Positions 1 to 14,249 of a stretch of DNA of 64,000 nucleotides are shown here, in pieces (position 1 is the first letter of the stretch; every line of letters starts with the position of its first letter). Below the pieces are notes generated by a model. That model was not told where the DNA came from, did not search any database, and saw nothing but the letters and a program-made list of their open reading frames with translations. Both the position numbers and the translations under genes were made by a program. Origin of the DNA: Rallus limicola (lineage: Eukaryota; Chordata; Aves; Gruiformes; Rallidae); the NCBI GenBank assembly GCA_022605955.1, contig JAKCOZ010000007.1, positions 10,669,501 through 10,733,500 on the forward strand, in the 5' to 3' direction.

Positions 1-253
1 GGGAAAAAGTAGTGACCTGGCCCACTACTCTTACATAGGGCATAGCAAGGGTATGCAAATGTGTGGTTGTTCTCCATTGCTCTAAATAAAAGATTTCAAG
101 CAACCTTTCTTTTCTTCCAGATAGATTTATGTTGTGGGTGATTGAGTGTTCAAAAGCCCTTGTTGCCACTGCAGGCAAATTGGAAGCTCTACTATGGAAT
201 TTGAGGACTGATGTGAAGGCCTTCCCCTCTCCCCTTGCCTCTTCTAGAGGCTA

Positions 254-700
254 GAATCATAGAATCATAGAATTGCAGGGGTTGGAAGGGACCTCGAGAG
301 ATCATCGGGTCCAACCCCCCTGCCAAAGCAGCTCCCTAGGACAGGTCACTCAGATAGGCGTCCAGACGGGTCTTGAATATCTCCAGAGAAGGAGACTCCA
401 CAACCCCCCTGGGCAGCCTGTCCCAGGGCTCTGCCACCCTCACTGTGTAAAAGTGAGGTTGGTGCGGAACTTCCTGTGCTCCAGCTTACAGCCATTGCCC
501 CTTGTCCTGTCCCCACAGACCACTGAAAAGGGGCTGGCCAATTCCCCCTGCATCCCATGCTTAAGATAATGATAAACTTTAATTAGGTCTCCCGTTAGTC
601 TTCTCTTCTCAAGACTGAAAAGTCCCAGCTCACTCAGCCTTTCCTCATAGGGGAGAGGCTCCAGGCCCTTAATCTTCTCCGTAGCCCTAAGAAGTGACAG
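254..700 (-). mobile_element. CR1 LINE, 5'-truncated 3' end
   Basis: On the minus strand this reads the C-terminal part of the CR1 ORF2 protein ([20 protein letters not shown], then a broken DRTRGNG block) and ends in the CR1 terminus, seen here as AGAATCATAGAATCATAGAA. Frame breaks show it is dead. The copy is close in sequence to the one at 46827-47130 (same CAGACGGGTCTTGAATATCTCC block), so both are probably one subfamily. The 5' (right) edge is approximate. Confidence 0.92.
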
Positions 701-1559
701 CCTGAGGTGTGGTGTAACTAAATCAGGCCTGAGTGGTCGGCAACTTTGCCGCAAGGAAAGAGCAACTGTGCTTTAAGCAGCGCTGTAGGGATGTGTGGTC
801 AGGGCTCAGATGTAAACAAGACTCCTCCATCTGTAATAAGGAAACTTTGACAGAGGTGAAGAAAGAAGCAGCTGTCCTGCCATCAGCTCCCAGGGGAGAA
901 TTGGTGAAATAAAAGAAGTACATAAACGAGCAGCCCTGGAACGATCCCAGAATGAGACATGTTTGCAAGGAGTTGAGTCGGGTTCCTTGAAAGTGAGGAT
1001 TCGGGAAGGGTGGAAATCTTCAAAGGGGTCGAATAGCTGTACAAAGTAAAAACTCAAGCAAAGTAGGACCATGGTTTAGTTCTGATTCCACCAGTTCAAG
1101 CAGAGCAACGAAAATCCAGATCAAATTATCCAAGCAATCAAAGAAGTTTATCTAGATTCAGGAACCTTGTCAATTGGGTGAATGAGGAATCTAATTCAAA
1201 TACCCAAGAGTTCCTTTCCACAAATATAGCCCATCTATTGTGGCCTGAAGCATGAGGCACCGGGGATACAGGTGATTCATAGCATAGTATCACTGTCTGT
1301 CACAGAGATGCACTAGGGGTGAATTTGTCCAGGGAGTAAAAAAAATTAAGGAATCTAGATAAAGAGAGACAAAGCACCCTCTAATCGGTACTTGCCTCTC
1401 CAGAAGTTTCATTTGTCTTTGGAATCACAACTGTGAGAGTTTATTACAAGGAAAGGAGAAAAGGAAGCAAGAGTTTTAGGGGCTTCATTATTAAACAACA
1501 GCAAAACGAGATAGAAAAGAGCATCTAGCAAGTCATCATTTATGTCGTAAGGAACCTGC
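701..1559. other. Non-coding DNA
   Basis: No exon, repeat family or RNA gene was recognised; only short chance frames are present. Confidence 0.5.
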
Positions 1560-1629
1560 TTTGGCAGGGGGGTTGGACTCGATGATCTCTGGAGGTCCCT
1601 TCCAAACCCTACATTTCTGTGATTCTGTG
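1560..1629 (+). mobile_element. CR1 LINE, very short 3' fragment
   Basis: Only about 70 bases remain: GGCAGGGGGGTTGGACTCGA, a block reading GATCTCTGGAGGTCCCTTCC, and the terminal TTTCTGTGATTCTGTG. This is the diagnostic CR1 3' tail in + orientation, extremely 5'-truncated. Confidence 0.85.
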
Positions 1630-4600
1630 CTAGAGTAGCAAAAAAGTAAGAGATTATGGAATATGGGTATGGAGAATCACATTGTCAGTGAAGCCTGGTG
1701 AACAGAAGGAACATGAGCATTGTCAGCAAAAGTGTAATTGCCTTCACCCAATTGTGTGCCTTGAATGGGTTTTCTGGGATCATACTAGACTCTATGAATG
1801 TTCTTAAACATGACAATCCTGGTCATGATTTGGTGAAGAATACTGTATTTAAAGTATCACATTTTGTCCAGTTCTAGGATTTGTGAGTACATACGAACCC
1901 TCTCCTCTTGGACATTTGTTCCACTTGCTTTCAGTTAATCCCACAGAATCTTTTATAACACCTTCAAAACAAGGGACAGTGTCTTCTATGTCCATAGGCT
2001 GTGCAGCATATTAATACCCAGTGCTAACTGAAACCTCTGAAAGGTGCAATAAAACAAATAATAACTCCTTATAACATATGGGTGCCTCTTGTACGTGAAC
2101 CAGCTGAGAAAGTCGTGGAAGGCTGCTGAAATACAGTGCTCTACCATCAGAATACTTTCTGCATGATTCTGCTCTTCAGCTTTTACCCAGCATTGAAAAT
2201 GTAACTCACTGATAATGTCAGCAGATCTACAAGGGAGATTTTATCTGGCCACTCCTGCAGATTAAAGTCAGACAATTTATTAAAATAGTAACCTTTTTAC
2301 TAGTTTTTGGATTAATGGAAAACAGCAGAAAAGCCAAACTGACTCCACTGAAAACAAAAAAAAAATGAATCCATTGGGCTGACATGACTGTGTGAAGAAA
2401 GAAATCTGGGATCCCGATTACTAGGAATCAAAACAGACACAAATTTTGCAGGCTATGTAATATGGTGTGTATATGCCTTGTATGCAAATAATAACATAGG
2501 CAAAACTCCAGTATGGAACAACTTGCAGTGACTAATTGATGAAGGGATATGTGCACCAGGAGGAGCAGGCCGGTCCCTCACTCAGCCGTCAGATGGCCAA
2601 GATATTTTTCTAGGGATAAACATGTACAAGGATGATTACAGTAGCAGATGCTAACTCTAGGAGCTTGGGCTCCACATCCAAATGTTCATCTGGCTCAAAT
2701 GAAAATGGGCAAAAGCCTTTCCAAAGGCAGAGTTAATATCTCCAGGGCCACATCTCAGATCAAGAGTGGGTGTATATTGACAGCAGTCCAAGGGGGTCTT
2801 CTTCATATGCAGGAACTGTGCTCTCAGGGCTAGTTGCTTCCAAAAGGTCCAGCCAGTTAAAGCATTCAACATGGAGAATTAATCTGTTCCCTTTGGAAGG
2901 CCGTCCGCTATGAAATTATCCCAGGAGGGTTTGATTCACAGGAGCTTGTGGCATCAGGATGTTTATCTTGGATGTCTGCAGGGCTAATTCCAGTACCTGT
3001 TTCAGCATTAAGGGTGTGCTCAAACAGGTCAAACACGCATAGCAACTTGAGGAAAATGAGGCTCTGGCTCCTGAACTGCCTGGCCACTGAGCAAGGAAGG
3101 GAGGCTTGTATCTGTATGCCTCAGGGAGAGATGTAAAGCTGCCACCTGGACACCTCTGCCTGTGATCAAGCTTACTATAATTCTTCCTCTGAGAAACTTG
3201 TCTTCAGTATTGCCAAGTTGCAAGTGCTCTTAGATCACGAGTTTATGCTACAGAACTGTCATGAGATGTTAGAGCTGCCCTGCTTTCTGGCTCGTTGCTT
3301 GTTCTTTTCTGCAGCCGTGAACTGTGGAGAACTTCTAAGTTCGCTGCGGATCAAAAGAGTCTGTTCAGCCTCCTGTTTCCAGTAGTACAATCTCTTAAGG
3401 AAAAAATGCCAAATGCTGTGACACCCTGAGAAGCGATCCTCTTTTCTTGATGGAGCAGTAGAGGTACAGCCAAAAGAAAAGCTCTCTAACAAGGTAGACA
3501 AGGTGGGCATATGGTGCAGAGACCCTAAAACCTGGAGGCTTACTTGGGAATTTCTGTCCATGACTGCTTTCAGTGAGGAATTGATTTCTCTGAAAGAAGG
3601 AGAAATCAAACAGGTCAGAGCATCTGGTGACTATTGGACATGTGAGGTCTTGGTGTGGGAGGGGAGCATAGCTTCTTCCTACAGCCTTGTCCCCCAATAA
3701 ACCTGTGCTGAGATAGTCTCTGGCTCTGAAAATCAAAGATGAAAGCTTGTATCCCGATCCTGTACTAAGGAAAAGCTCTTTGTAATTCTACTACCTCCTC
3801 CATCAGCTTCAGGCTATACTAATTAATTAATCTACAAGAAGATTCCTTCTTCCTGCCTGTCCCATATAACCCCAACAGACATGATTTTTGCATGTGCATA
3901 TGCACACAGACACACTTAAAGTGAGACACATATGTCATTAGACACAAATTACCAAGTTTGGGTTGAATTACTTTGGTTTTCATGTTTTCCACAAAGAAAA
4001 ATGGCTGAAATTAAACGCCAGGAGGTCTTTCATTAAAGATAGTCACCTGAGAAGCTCTATTAGGTTGGGTCAAGGAGAGTAAACCAGGTACAAAATGCAA
4101 GTCTCCCCTTCCTTTTACAGAGCAGGTAGCCTGTTTATTGTGCCAAACTGCGTGCTGATCTTCTGCGGTGCTGAAATAGGGTTGCCCCCAGCGCTGAGCA
4201 GCAGCCCACACTCACTGAGACCTGCAGCAAACGCTGGACTGAAAGCAACTGCCTTTGCACAGTGCCACCTACCTGCTGACTGTAATTAAGAATGCTATTT
4301 CACGCACATTTATGTCAGGGGGTGAAGACTAAAAGCCTGTTAGCTGTCTTCAGTTGTGGGTATTTTTGTGTGGAGTGCTGCTTAGAATGAAAAGTGGCGG
4401 ATCAGGCTTTCAAGCACCCTTCGAACAGCGGCAGCGAAGCTGAGGGTGCGCTGAGGAATGCTAATACTGGAAAACTAGGAACATCTCAATTGTTAATTCT
4501 GCTGAAGGTAGCAAAGCAAGCAGGGGAAGAAAAGGTTGGTTTTTCCCCTTTTCATAACCTCTAGGCTTCATAAATGCATCAGACTTCCTTATTGGCAATT

Positions 4601-7600
4601 TGCTCGGGAAATCACTGCTGACATCTCACCTAAGAATTTATCGCCATCCCCGTCAGGCTGTCTTTCACTTATATCAAAGATTCCTTGGATTTTTACCAGC
4701 TTTAAATGCTATTGAATATAGGCAGATGAACATTTAAATTAAAAGGTTAATTGAAACTGAAATATGACGCTGGCACAGGTAATTTGTCTCAGTGAAAATG
4801 TTTATTAGCTCAGCTGAACAGTTACAGAACCAAGGCAAAAGAAATTGTATGTGTGTTTCCACACACAGATAAGTTAGTGTGCTTTTATTCAGGAGGTAAA
4901 TAACTGCTAATAACTCTTAAAACCAATAGCCTGTAAGCGTGTATTTCCAAAAAAAGGACTGTTTCTATGCCCAAAGGCCAATTTTTTATGGTTTCCTATC
5001 AGTCACGGATTTCTTTTACGATTCTTCAGGATTTGTGAGCACACTGAAGGCTTCAGAGGTGTCAAGAGAAAGAGATCGCTTTGCACAAATGCTTGGGCCA
5101 GGAAATTACTAGAAAGATCTTCAGCCTGACAGAAGATGACCAAATATATGATTCTCTTGTCTTCTTAGAGGACTTTTTGAGATTGACCAGCAAGATCCTC
5201 GTGAGGAAGAGTTGTTAGAGAAATCTGTTTGCTTTTTTCTCCTGATTGAGAGGGGCTAGGCTGTGCTGGTGGCAGGAAAAGGAAACAGTAATTCCTTCTG
5301 GCCTTCCTGGAAGACATCAGATTTCGCTTAGTTGGCTTTTCTAGGGTGCCTAATCTAACAGCACAGTCAAATGAAGATGATTTTTTTCCTTTGAAAGAAC
5401 TGTATTTTGATCTAGGGAGCAAATTCAACAGGAATAGTTACACCAAAATCAAACAAAGCAATTTGCATCTGTGTGAATACAAATGGGTTTTTAAGACAGA
5501 GCAAGTTCTTGCAGTTTGTTCCAAAATAGGGAGTAATACATGTTATTTGGAATATGTTTAAATATGAAAAATGTACTTTAATTGGATTATTTTAAAGAAA
5601 TTTAGGTTTGAACACATTTAAGTTTAATACAAATATTATTGTGTTAGTTCCTATCCAAAGAAATGGGATGGCCCTAAATAGCAACACAAATGGATTTTTT
5701 TTTTTTTAATATCTAATAGATGGACTATTTTAAATTCTACTTTATCCCCTGTATTAGTTTTCTGACAGGATTTCCATCATCAGGCTTTAGGGAATACACT
5801 TAAGCACTGAGGTCTTGAAAATAAGGTCATTTTTAATCTTTAGGAAGTAACCAGTTAGACCTCATTGGCTTTATGTCATCAAACCTCTCTTCAGATTTTG
5901 CTAGATATTTTGCCCATTATAGCATCTGCCTGAGTTGCACAGGTGGATATGCTGGGTCAGTATCCTACCAAAACCACCAGTTTGTGACAAATGGGAAAGG
6001 TGCTTTTTTCTCCTAAGATGTTTTTGTGAGTTCACACAGCTTAGTGGCACTGCAGGAGAGGAGGCAGTAAGTAGTGTTGGGCAGTGAGGCAGATACAGCT
6101 GTCAGGGTGCCTCCTGTTTCGCTGGAAGTGTGGCCAAAACTCTCTTCTTTAAGAGTGGTGTCCCACCCTATAACTGTGTTGGTTCTTAGCAACTTAAATG
6201 TGCAACCTCCTGTGGCTTGAGAAACAGAGGCTAGTCCTTTGGCTTCTGATCAGAAGAACTGTGGTGTGACTGTGACCATCTTTTGTCAGCTGTCCATTGT
6301 TTTCCTTGTGCTGTGCACACACAGCTCCCATGCAGTCACTCAGCAGGTGTGAGGTGTCTAAACACTTCTCTGGTGCACTGCTTCAGACTGATGGGCTGTT
6401 CCTGAGTAGGCTGACCAAAAATACTTGTTGTTTGGGCTTCATTCTGTGTCCCTAGTGTCATTGTTCCGTATTAGGAATGACCTTGGAAAACGGTGTGCAA
6501 AAGGTACCATTCGGTGTCTTCAGTGGACTTTGAAAGTACTCCTGAAGAGAAGCTGTTCTCAGGAGAACAAAGTAGGAGCACAGTTCCCTGTGAGAAAAGT
6601 GTGTGCCTTGATCCACCTGCCTCCAGTTTACTGCCTCGTGTGTCATCCCGGTTTGCCCAGGGGTAACAGCTTCTCCAGGTATTCCATCAGGGTACCAAGC
6701 AAGTTTTGAGCTGTCAGCATCATTGGCCTTCCATCCTCATCTGGAAGGTGGCCTTTGGAGGTGCTAAGGCGTGTGGCACAAGGTCTGGGCTCTTGTCTGT
6801 GGAGCAGCCTCTGCAAGGCAGGCAAAGGTGGTAGGGGGATACCCTAAACCTGCATAGTACTGATTTCTGAAGTACCCCTATGTGCTCATGTACTTGGACT
6901 ACTGAGATAATGAGAAACAGGAAAACAAGTGTCATGTCTGCACCTTCAACAGTGAACGATGATCTTTGGAAAGAAAAATCTGTGGGTGAATGAGAGAAGA
7001 TGGTGGTGCAGGATCATAAGCACAGAGACAGGGGACTTGCCTGCTTGGCAAGTGGTTTCTTCTTCCACAGAAGAGACCTCTTACACCGTGTGTCAGAATA
7101 CATGACCAGCTCCTGTTGCTGCACCTTTATTACAGGGATGTATTAAATGCAGTAAAATGGAGTAATCCTGAGCCATGATTAGAAGCTGAAGCAGGAGGAT
7201 GTTTTTTTAAGCTAGCCATTAGTAGGGTATTTTTCTCCCAGTTGGCAATGTAAAAATCTGTAAATCACATAAATAACCTAAAAGTCTAAAAGCAGAATGA
7301 AATAATTATTCATTTTGGGTTAGGTTTTGATTTTTAAGAGCCTAAGTGTAATCATTATGGCACAAGGGACCTTCTAATGGTTTTAAAGCAAACAGAGCTG
7401 GCTGCAATGGAAAACCTTATGCCTTCAAACCAGTGAGCACACTGGGCTGGGCAAAGCAGTGAAGCAGTCCCATGAGCAAGAGCATCACCAGATTAGGCTT
7501 GCGCTAGGTCTGTGGGGGTTGCAGGTTTGGGTAAGTGTAACAGCCTTCCAGCTGTCAGGGGGAAAAAGATCATTCACCTCCATTTTCTTTAAAATGACTG

Positions 7601-9807
7601 GGTTTATGAGGAATGTACACTAAACCACCACATTTTAGAATAGTTGTAAGTCAAAAGCTCAAGGAGGGGGATCTTCCTTGTGAGATAAATTGTGACTCAG
7701 CACACTTGGACTGTGTATGACCAATGGTGAAGCATGTTCTTCGGGGAGGGGGGGTGGTTCTAGCTTGTTCCCTGATCCCTCTCAGTGAAATGAGGGGCAC
7801 ATCTTAGCATGTTTAACTGAGTAGCATGAAGAGAGAGAAATGATTTAGAATTACTGAAATTGTTGGTGTCTTTTTTTATAAGGCAGAGAATGTATCAGGT
7901 AGGTGCAGAAATAGATCTTGCAGTTTCAGAAATAGGTTTCGGATAGCAGTACATCCCAGGCTCTTAAGTTCTGGGTGAAGTTCAATGAATTCCTCCCAGA
8001 AAGTCAACTCAGAATTTAGCCAGGCCATTCTGTTCCCATTTGTCTCTCAAAAGCCTAGGAAATAAGATTTTTAATCAGCAGTCCACCAGTGCAATTAGTA
8101 TGAGCTCAGAAAACTTCCTTCAGTTTGGTGTGTGACTTAGCAATGTAGAGAACAGACATGGATCTGAAAATAGTGAGACAAGGAGCAGAGGCCCCTTTTA
8201 GTAAGCTCACATCCCTGTATTTTGAATTCTGACCAAAACCCAGGAGCTGTAAATAGAATAAGGATGTTGTGATGATCACAAGTTTGTAAAAAAAAAATTA
8301 CATTTTTTGTGTACCTGAAATGTTCTGCCCTTGTCCATAAAAACAGAGTTTTATTTGTAAATTGTAATTTTCATCAGGAACAAAATACTCTGTGTAGTGT
8401 ATTTTAAATTGAGTGCTACCATGAGAAAATACATCTTCATAATGATATCTCTGATCTTGAGTTAATGCCAACCCAGGACATTAATATTGTGCAACTACTG
8501 TTGCCAGAAGGGGATAGTAGAAATCTGAAATCCCATTCCAGTTACTGAAACTCTGATCTTGTAGGAAAGTAAGTGCATCCTACCTGGGAAAATGCTAATC
8601 CATCTTCCTTTCCACTTCAGCTTGTAGGATGGGAACAGAAGGGTCCCGCTGGTGTGCTGGAGGCGGAGCAGGCCATGACTCTGCCCATCTTCAGCATACT
8701 CCATCTGGCTTCTGCAGCTCCTTGCAAAGGGCAGGACTGTGTGAGCCACTGCTAATTAAAGCCCTGTCCCTTTAAATCCCTGTTGTATCAGATGAAAAAT
8801 GGGTATGTAAAAACACCTGCAGGCCAGGAAAAAGAGTTTAAGTGGTTATGCCTACATTTTAAAATAACTTTTCCTCCCCACACACCATGATTTATTGCAT
8901 AAAAGGAGCCAGTAGTTTAAACCTCTCTCTTCTGTGAGTGTCCCATGCAATCTCTGTGCCTTTTCATCCTCTCTTTTCTGTAATCACTGTTTGGTAGTTA
9001 GGCTTTTCCTGTCAGAATTCTGGACAGGTGAGAGATAGATTACTTTCACTGGAATCAATGACTGAAATTATTACATCAAGGTCATTAGGTTAATTTTCTA
9101 TCTTTGTAAAACAGCAGATAATTTTAAATCCAAAATTATCTAAAGTGGATAAAGATGTGGAAAAAATGAGCTGATATAATGATGCATAAAATCTCCCATC
9201 AGTGAGTATTTCACATCTGCCACTTCAGGATGAACAAGATGGTGTCGTTTATAACAAATGCCGCCTTTTTCATTGAGAATCAATCTTAGAGTAATTAAAG
9301 AACAGAAGTGCCTGTTGATCTACACATTGCTGTCACTCATTGCTTATCAATTGTTATTTCTGATGTTGCTGTTCTGTTGTCTTGGCTCCCCCTTGATTGT
9401 GAATCTGTTCACATTACAATTTAACCTTGCAGCGTTCTAATTTTAACACTGCAACATTAAAAAACAGACAAACAGACGGGCTAGAATCTGTGTTTCAAGT
9501 GATGATGTTTATTTTCATTGCCCAGCTTGATTTTTGAGGGGAGAATGAGCACTCTCCTTTTGTGAAAGGCACACACCTAAAGCGTATTTTACAATGCACC
9601 CAGAAATAGAGGCAACCAAGTCACAGGTGACTTGAAAACACGAGCCGTTATAGCTAAAATTAAACGTAGGTAAAGTCCTGGCAAAATTGACTTAATTGTC
9701 ATTGAAGTCAATGGATGTCCTTCCATTGATTTAAGTGGAACTGGGATTCAACGCTCTATTTTATATTGAAGATTTAGAGCTTTTACTTTTTTCACATGCA
9801 GATATGT
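1630..9807. other. Long non-coding stretch upstream of DTNA coding exons
   Basis: I see no recognisable gene. Open frames on both strands are short and mostly overlap each other, with a denser patch at about 2640-3740 that may be an old unrecognised repeat. Undetected 5' UTR exons of DTNA could lie here. Confidence 0.45.
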
Positions 9808-10243
9808 AGAATCATAGAATGGTCTGGGTTGGAAGAGACCCCAAGGATCATAGAGTTCCAACCCCCCTGCCACAGGCAGGGACACCAACCTCCAGGCATG
9901 ATTTAGACAAGGTTGTCTAGGGCCCCATCCAACCTGGCCTTGAACACTTCCAGGGACAGGGCATCCACCACCTCTCTGGGCAGCCTGTTCCAGCACCTCA
10001 CCACTCTCTCTGTAAAGAACTTCCCCCCAATATCTAATCTAAACCTTACCTCCTTGAGCTTTAGTCCATTCCCCCTCGTCCTGCCCTTTTCTACCCTTTC
10101 AAAAAGTTGATTCCCCTCCTGTTTGTATGCTCCCTTCAGGTACTGGGGGGCTGCAATGAGATCTCCCCACAGCCTTCTCTTCTCCAGGCTGAACAAGCCC
10201 AGCTCCCTCAGCCCCTCTTCATAGGGTAGGTGCTCCATGCACC
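9808..10243 (-). mobile_element. CR1 LINE, 5'-truncated 3' end
   Basis: The minus strand keeps an open 111-aa stretch starting [20 protein letters not shown], then DRTRGNG-like ([15 protein letters not shown]), [17 protein letters not shown] and [16 protein letters not shown]. These are the terminal blocks of CR1 ORF2. The left edge is the CR1 3' end (TAGAATCATAGAATGG). The uninterrupted frame suggests a fairly young copy. Its tail (CCACAGGCAGGGACACCAAC) matches the copies at 14250 and 43369, so these three look like one subfamily. Confidence 0.93.
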
Positions 10244-11792
10244 CTTTCTGTTCCCTTTTCTGCTCTAGATGTAGTGTGCTGGAAAAGAGCCATTCAAAAG
10301 TTCACAGCCTTTAGGAAAGATGTCAGGCCTGCAGCGGAGAAGGATTAATCGGTGCAGGCCAAGCGTGGCTGCGTACATCAGCCAGTGCCTTTAGTTCTCA
10401 GAGGAGAGGGTGTTTCACTTGTCAGGGCTGCAGTAAAAAAATCTCCAGGTAGATTTCAACAGGCTTCAACTCCCAGTGTTGAAAGGAGGAATTTCAGATG
10501 TATGTACAGAGGCTTTTGAGCTCAGTGCAAGATGTTTTCCATGAGACTGTGTGAGGGCTGCATTTATGAAAGTACATTGTGATAGCAACTTAAAACAGCC
10601 AACTTGAGGGACTAAGCCTGCAGTGAGCCAAGCCATAGCAATGCTCAGAGTAAATGGCTTCTGCCTTCTAAAAGTGTCTGTTTCCAGGGACAGATGTTAA
10701 TTTTGCCCTTCCTCTGTGTGGCAGCAATCTGAGGAGCTGGGACCAATGTCAGGTCTGTCTTGTCCAGGTGTTGATCCTGAGGGGGGTTGCCTGGGAGCCT
10801 GCAAGCAACAGAGCAAGTGCCATTGCACTGCACAGTGGACATTCTTAAGGGAGAAGCAAGGCTTGTATCAAGATGCCATGTTTTCAAAATAAAATTTGCA
10901 GTGTTTGTTCCAGCCAAGAGAAATTTGCCACAATATTTTGCTCCAGTACTCATGGTAACTCTGGCCAGGAGCCCTCAAACACAAATCTCCCAAAGTGTCT
11001 GTGCTTCATCATTCAGGGCAAAACTTTGGCCCAGTCACTGAAAAAAACTAAAACCTTTATTTTAAGAGCAAATATTTACTTCCCCACACAATTACCTGCC
11101 TGGAATACAAGAGAACTGATTGCCAAGAAAAAAAAAAAATTAAAAAGACATTTTTTTCTTTTTTAAGTCACCTTGTAGAAAGGATGAGAAGTATACACTA
11201 AAGTCCCTTTTGTTCCAAATATGTATTGCTTTCCTCCACACACCAGCACAGACTGATGCATATACTGGACTCTGAATTTGTTGCAGATAGATCCATGACT
11301 TCAAGAAGTAAAACATCTTCATACCAGGACAGAGACACTCCAGATGCTGTATCTTGCCTGAAAGGACATGAAATCTGTGTAGAAATCTTTTTCCTGCATA
11401 CCAACATAGCAGACAAGATTACTCTGAGTAGCTGTTGCCCACTGGAATCTTAGAAAGTTTAATTTCAAAAGGTTTTCTATCCCATATACATTCAGGTGTT
11501 GTCTATTTTGCAGTCAGTGCTTGCAATACTAGGCAAACAAACAGAAAACAAACTTGCCTTTATCCTGATGTAACCAAACGTGTGCAGATATGATCTCTGT
11601 TTGTTTGCTGTGCATGAGGAGAATGGGAACATCTTTTCTTTGGACATTTGAGAGAGTGCTGTATTTGGTTTTCTTCTAATCCTTTGCCATCCCAAAAACT
11701 GAGCATTAAGGACAAAGATTGTGATGTGTCTTTTTGATCCAAGCAAATACATTATTCAAGCCTGATAAGGTGCCTTTTTATTTAAAATGTTT
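10244..11792. other. Non-coding DNA
   Basis: No recognised features apart from short A/T runs (such as 11129-11165). Confidence 0.5.
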
Positions 11793-13585
11793 CACAGAAT
11801 CACAGAATGTAAGGAGTTGGAAGGGACCTCAAAAGATCACCTAGTCCAACCCTCCTGCCAGAGCAGGATCACCTAGACTAAATCACACAGGAACACATCC
11901 AGGTGGGGTTTGAATGTCTCCAGAGAAGGAGACTCCACAGCCTCTCTGGGCAGCCTGTCCAAGTGCTCTGTCACAGTGAAAAAGTTGCTCCTTATTCACA
12001 TGGAACTGCCTATGGTTCCAGTTTGCACCCATTGTCCCTTGTCCTATCACTGGCCATCACTGAGAAGAGCCTGGCTCCATCCTTCTGACTCTCGCCCTTC
12101 ACATCTTTATAGACATTAATAAGGTCACCCCTCAGTCTCCTCCAGGCTAAAGAGGCCCAGCTCCCTCAGCCTTTCCTCATAAGGAAGGTGTTCCACTCCC
12201 TTAATCACCTTGGTGGCCCTGTGCTGGACTCTTTCAAGGAGTTCCCTGTCCTTCTTGAACTGAGGGGCCAGAACTGGATACAATATTCCAGGTGTGGTCT
12301 CAGCAGGGCAGAGGAGAGGGGGAAGAGAACGTCTCTTGACCTACTAATCACACTCCTTCTAATACACCCCAGGATGCCATTGGCCTTCTTAGTCATGAGG
12401 GCACATTGCTGGCTTATCCTGCTGTCTGCCAGGGCCCCCAGGTCCCTCTCACCTATGCTGCTCTCCAACAGATCTGCCCCCAACCTAGACTAGCACCTGG
12501 GGTTGTTCTTCCCTAGATACAAGACCCTACACTTGTCCTTGTTAATTCTCATTAAATTTCTCCCACCCAACTCTGCAGCCTGCTGAATGGCAGCACAACC
12601 CTCTGGTGTGCCAGCCACCCCTCCCAGTTTTGTGTTGACAGCAGAATTGCTGACTGTATGCTCAATTCCCTTGTCTAGGTCATCTGTGAATATATGGAAT
12701 AGTTCAGGTTCCAGTACCGACCCCTGAGGGACTCCACTAGGTACAGGCCTCCAGCTAGACTCTGACCCATTGATCAAAACTCACTGGCTTCTTCCCTTCA
12801 ACCAGCTCTCAATCCACCTCACTACTTGACCTTCCAGATTACAGTTCCTTAGTTTAGCCATGAGGATGCTGTGGGAGACAGTGCCAAATGCTTTACTGAG
12901 GTCAAGGTAGACCACATCTACTGTCCTACCATCATCCATCCAACTGGTTATAACCTCATAAAAGGCCATCAGATTAGTCAAACATGACTTCCCCTTGGTA
13001 AAACCATGTTGACTGCTCCTATCAACCCTTTTATCCTTGATGTGCCTAGAGACAGCACCAAGGATAAGTCATTCCATCACCTTTCCTGGGATGGAAGTGA
13101 GGCTGACAGGTCTGGCATAACCTGGGTCCTCCTTCTCACCCTTTTTGAAGACCAGAGTAACATTTGTTTTCCTCCAGTCCTCAGGTATCTCTCCCTTTTC
13201 CCAGGATTTAACAAATATGATGGATAGTGGCCTAGCAATGACTTCCACCAGCTCCCTCAGCACCCTCGGGTGCATCCCATCAGGACCCATGGATTTATGG
13301 GTATCCAGATGGCTTAATTCATCCCTGACCCAGTCCTCATCAACCAATGAAGACTCATCGTTTATCCTGACTTCCTCTGGGGCTTCAGCCATCTGGGGCT
13401 CTGGCAAACAGTCTCCAGCAGTGTAGACAGAGGCAAACGTGGCATTCAGTAACTCCACCTTCTTACTATCCTCCGTCACCACGCACCCACCTCATTCCAC
13501 TACATTGCCTTGAGCATTAGTTTTGTCTGCAGTTTATTTGAAGAAGCCCTTTCTGTTGTCCTTGCAAGGTTTAATTCCTAGCTTG
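11793..13585 (-). mobile_element. CR1 LINE, 1.8-kb copy with inactive reverse transcriptase region
   Basis: Read on the minus strand, the copy runs from about 13585 to 11793. It covers the RT domain and the C-terminus in several broken frames: an N-terminal RT block (NVTLVFKKGEKEDPGYARPV, 13482-13069), motif A as VVYLDLSKAFGTVSHS (12981-12781), a [16 protein letters not shown] block (12777-12490), and the [20 protein letters not shown] block (12483-12205). In active CR1 motif A ends AFDTV and motif C carries FADD. Here the AFD aspartate is Gly, and the motif C region reads SAVNTKL, so both catalytic aspartates there are lost. The 5' end (endonuclease part) is missing. The right edge is approximate. 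Confidence 0.94.
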
Positions 13586-14249
13586 TCTCTTGAAATTTTA
13601 GAGATGATCAGAAAGCATTAACATATGAAGTACTAGATTTGGTGCTCAGTATTCTCACTCTTCAAAGTAGATCATGTACAACTGTTCCAGGATCTGAGTT
13701 TTTTCCACCAATCAAGTAATCAGCTGATTCATGAATTGTTGCTGACAGTCAGCAACTTCCAGGAGCTTAAAAAAGTTGATGATCTCCAAGTCTTTCTTTT
13801 TAAAATGCATTAGTTTATAATTTTTGATGTGTATATAATTTTACAGTTTTATAAATGTGTAGTCTTAGAAAATTTTAAAGCTTTGTAATGATTTCTGGGC
13901 TCCCCCTTAAGACAGTGACACCATTTCAGTCAGTACAATTCTTAGCAATTTGTGTCTCAACCTTGAACATCTTTCTTATAGAGCCAACATGGTTATCAAA
14001 AGTGTATATTGGTTTTCTTCCTAATGTGAGATCGTAGATGAAAACCCAGTTTGAAGGGATGCCTTTAGGATTCTTTAGCTCTCATTATTTTGACCTTATT
14101 AATGCTGTAGGTTATTTATAGCTCCGTGACTGTTATGTTCAAACTTCCACAGGCAGACTGATTCTGTCAGAAACTCTGTATCTGAAAGACTTCCAAGGCT
14201 GCCACTCCTCTGGAATAGGATCTCCTCCACCTGGCCTTCTCATGGACCA
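13586..14249. other. Non-coding DNA
   Basis: AT-rich sequence between two CR1 copies; nothing recognised. Confidence 0.5.

Noticed and set aside
12188..13426. Plus-strand open frames of 73-101 aa at 12188-13426
   Set aside because: They are antisense shadows of the minus-strand CR1 reverse transcriptase remnant.
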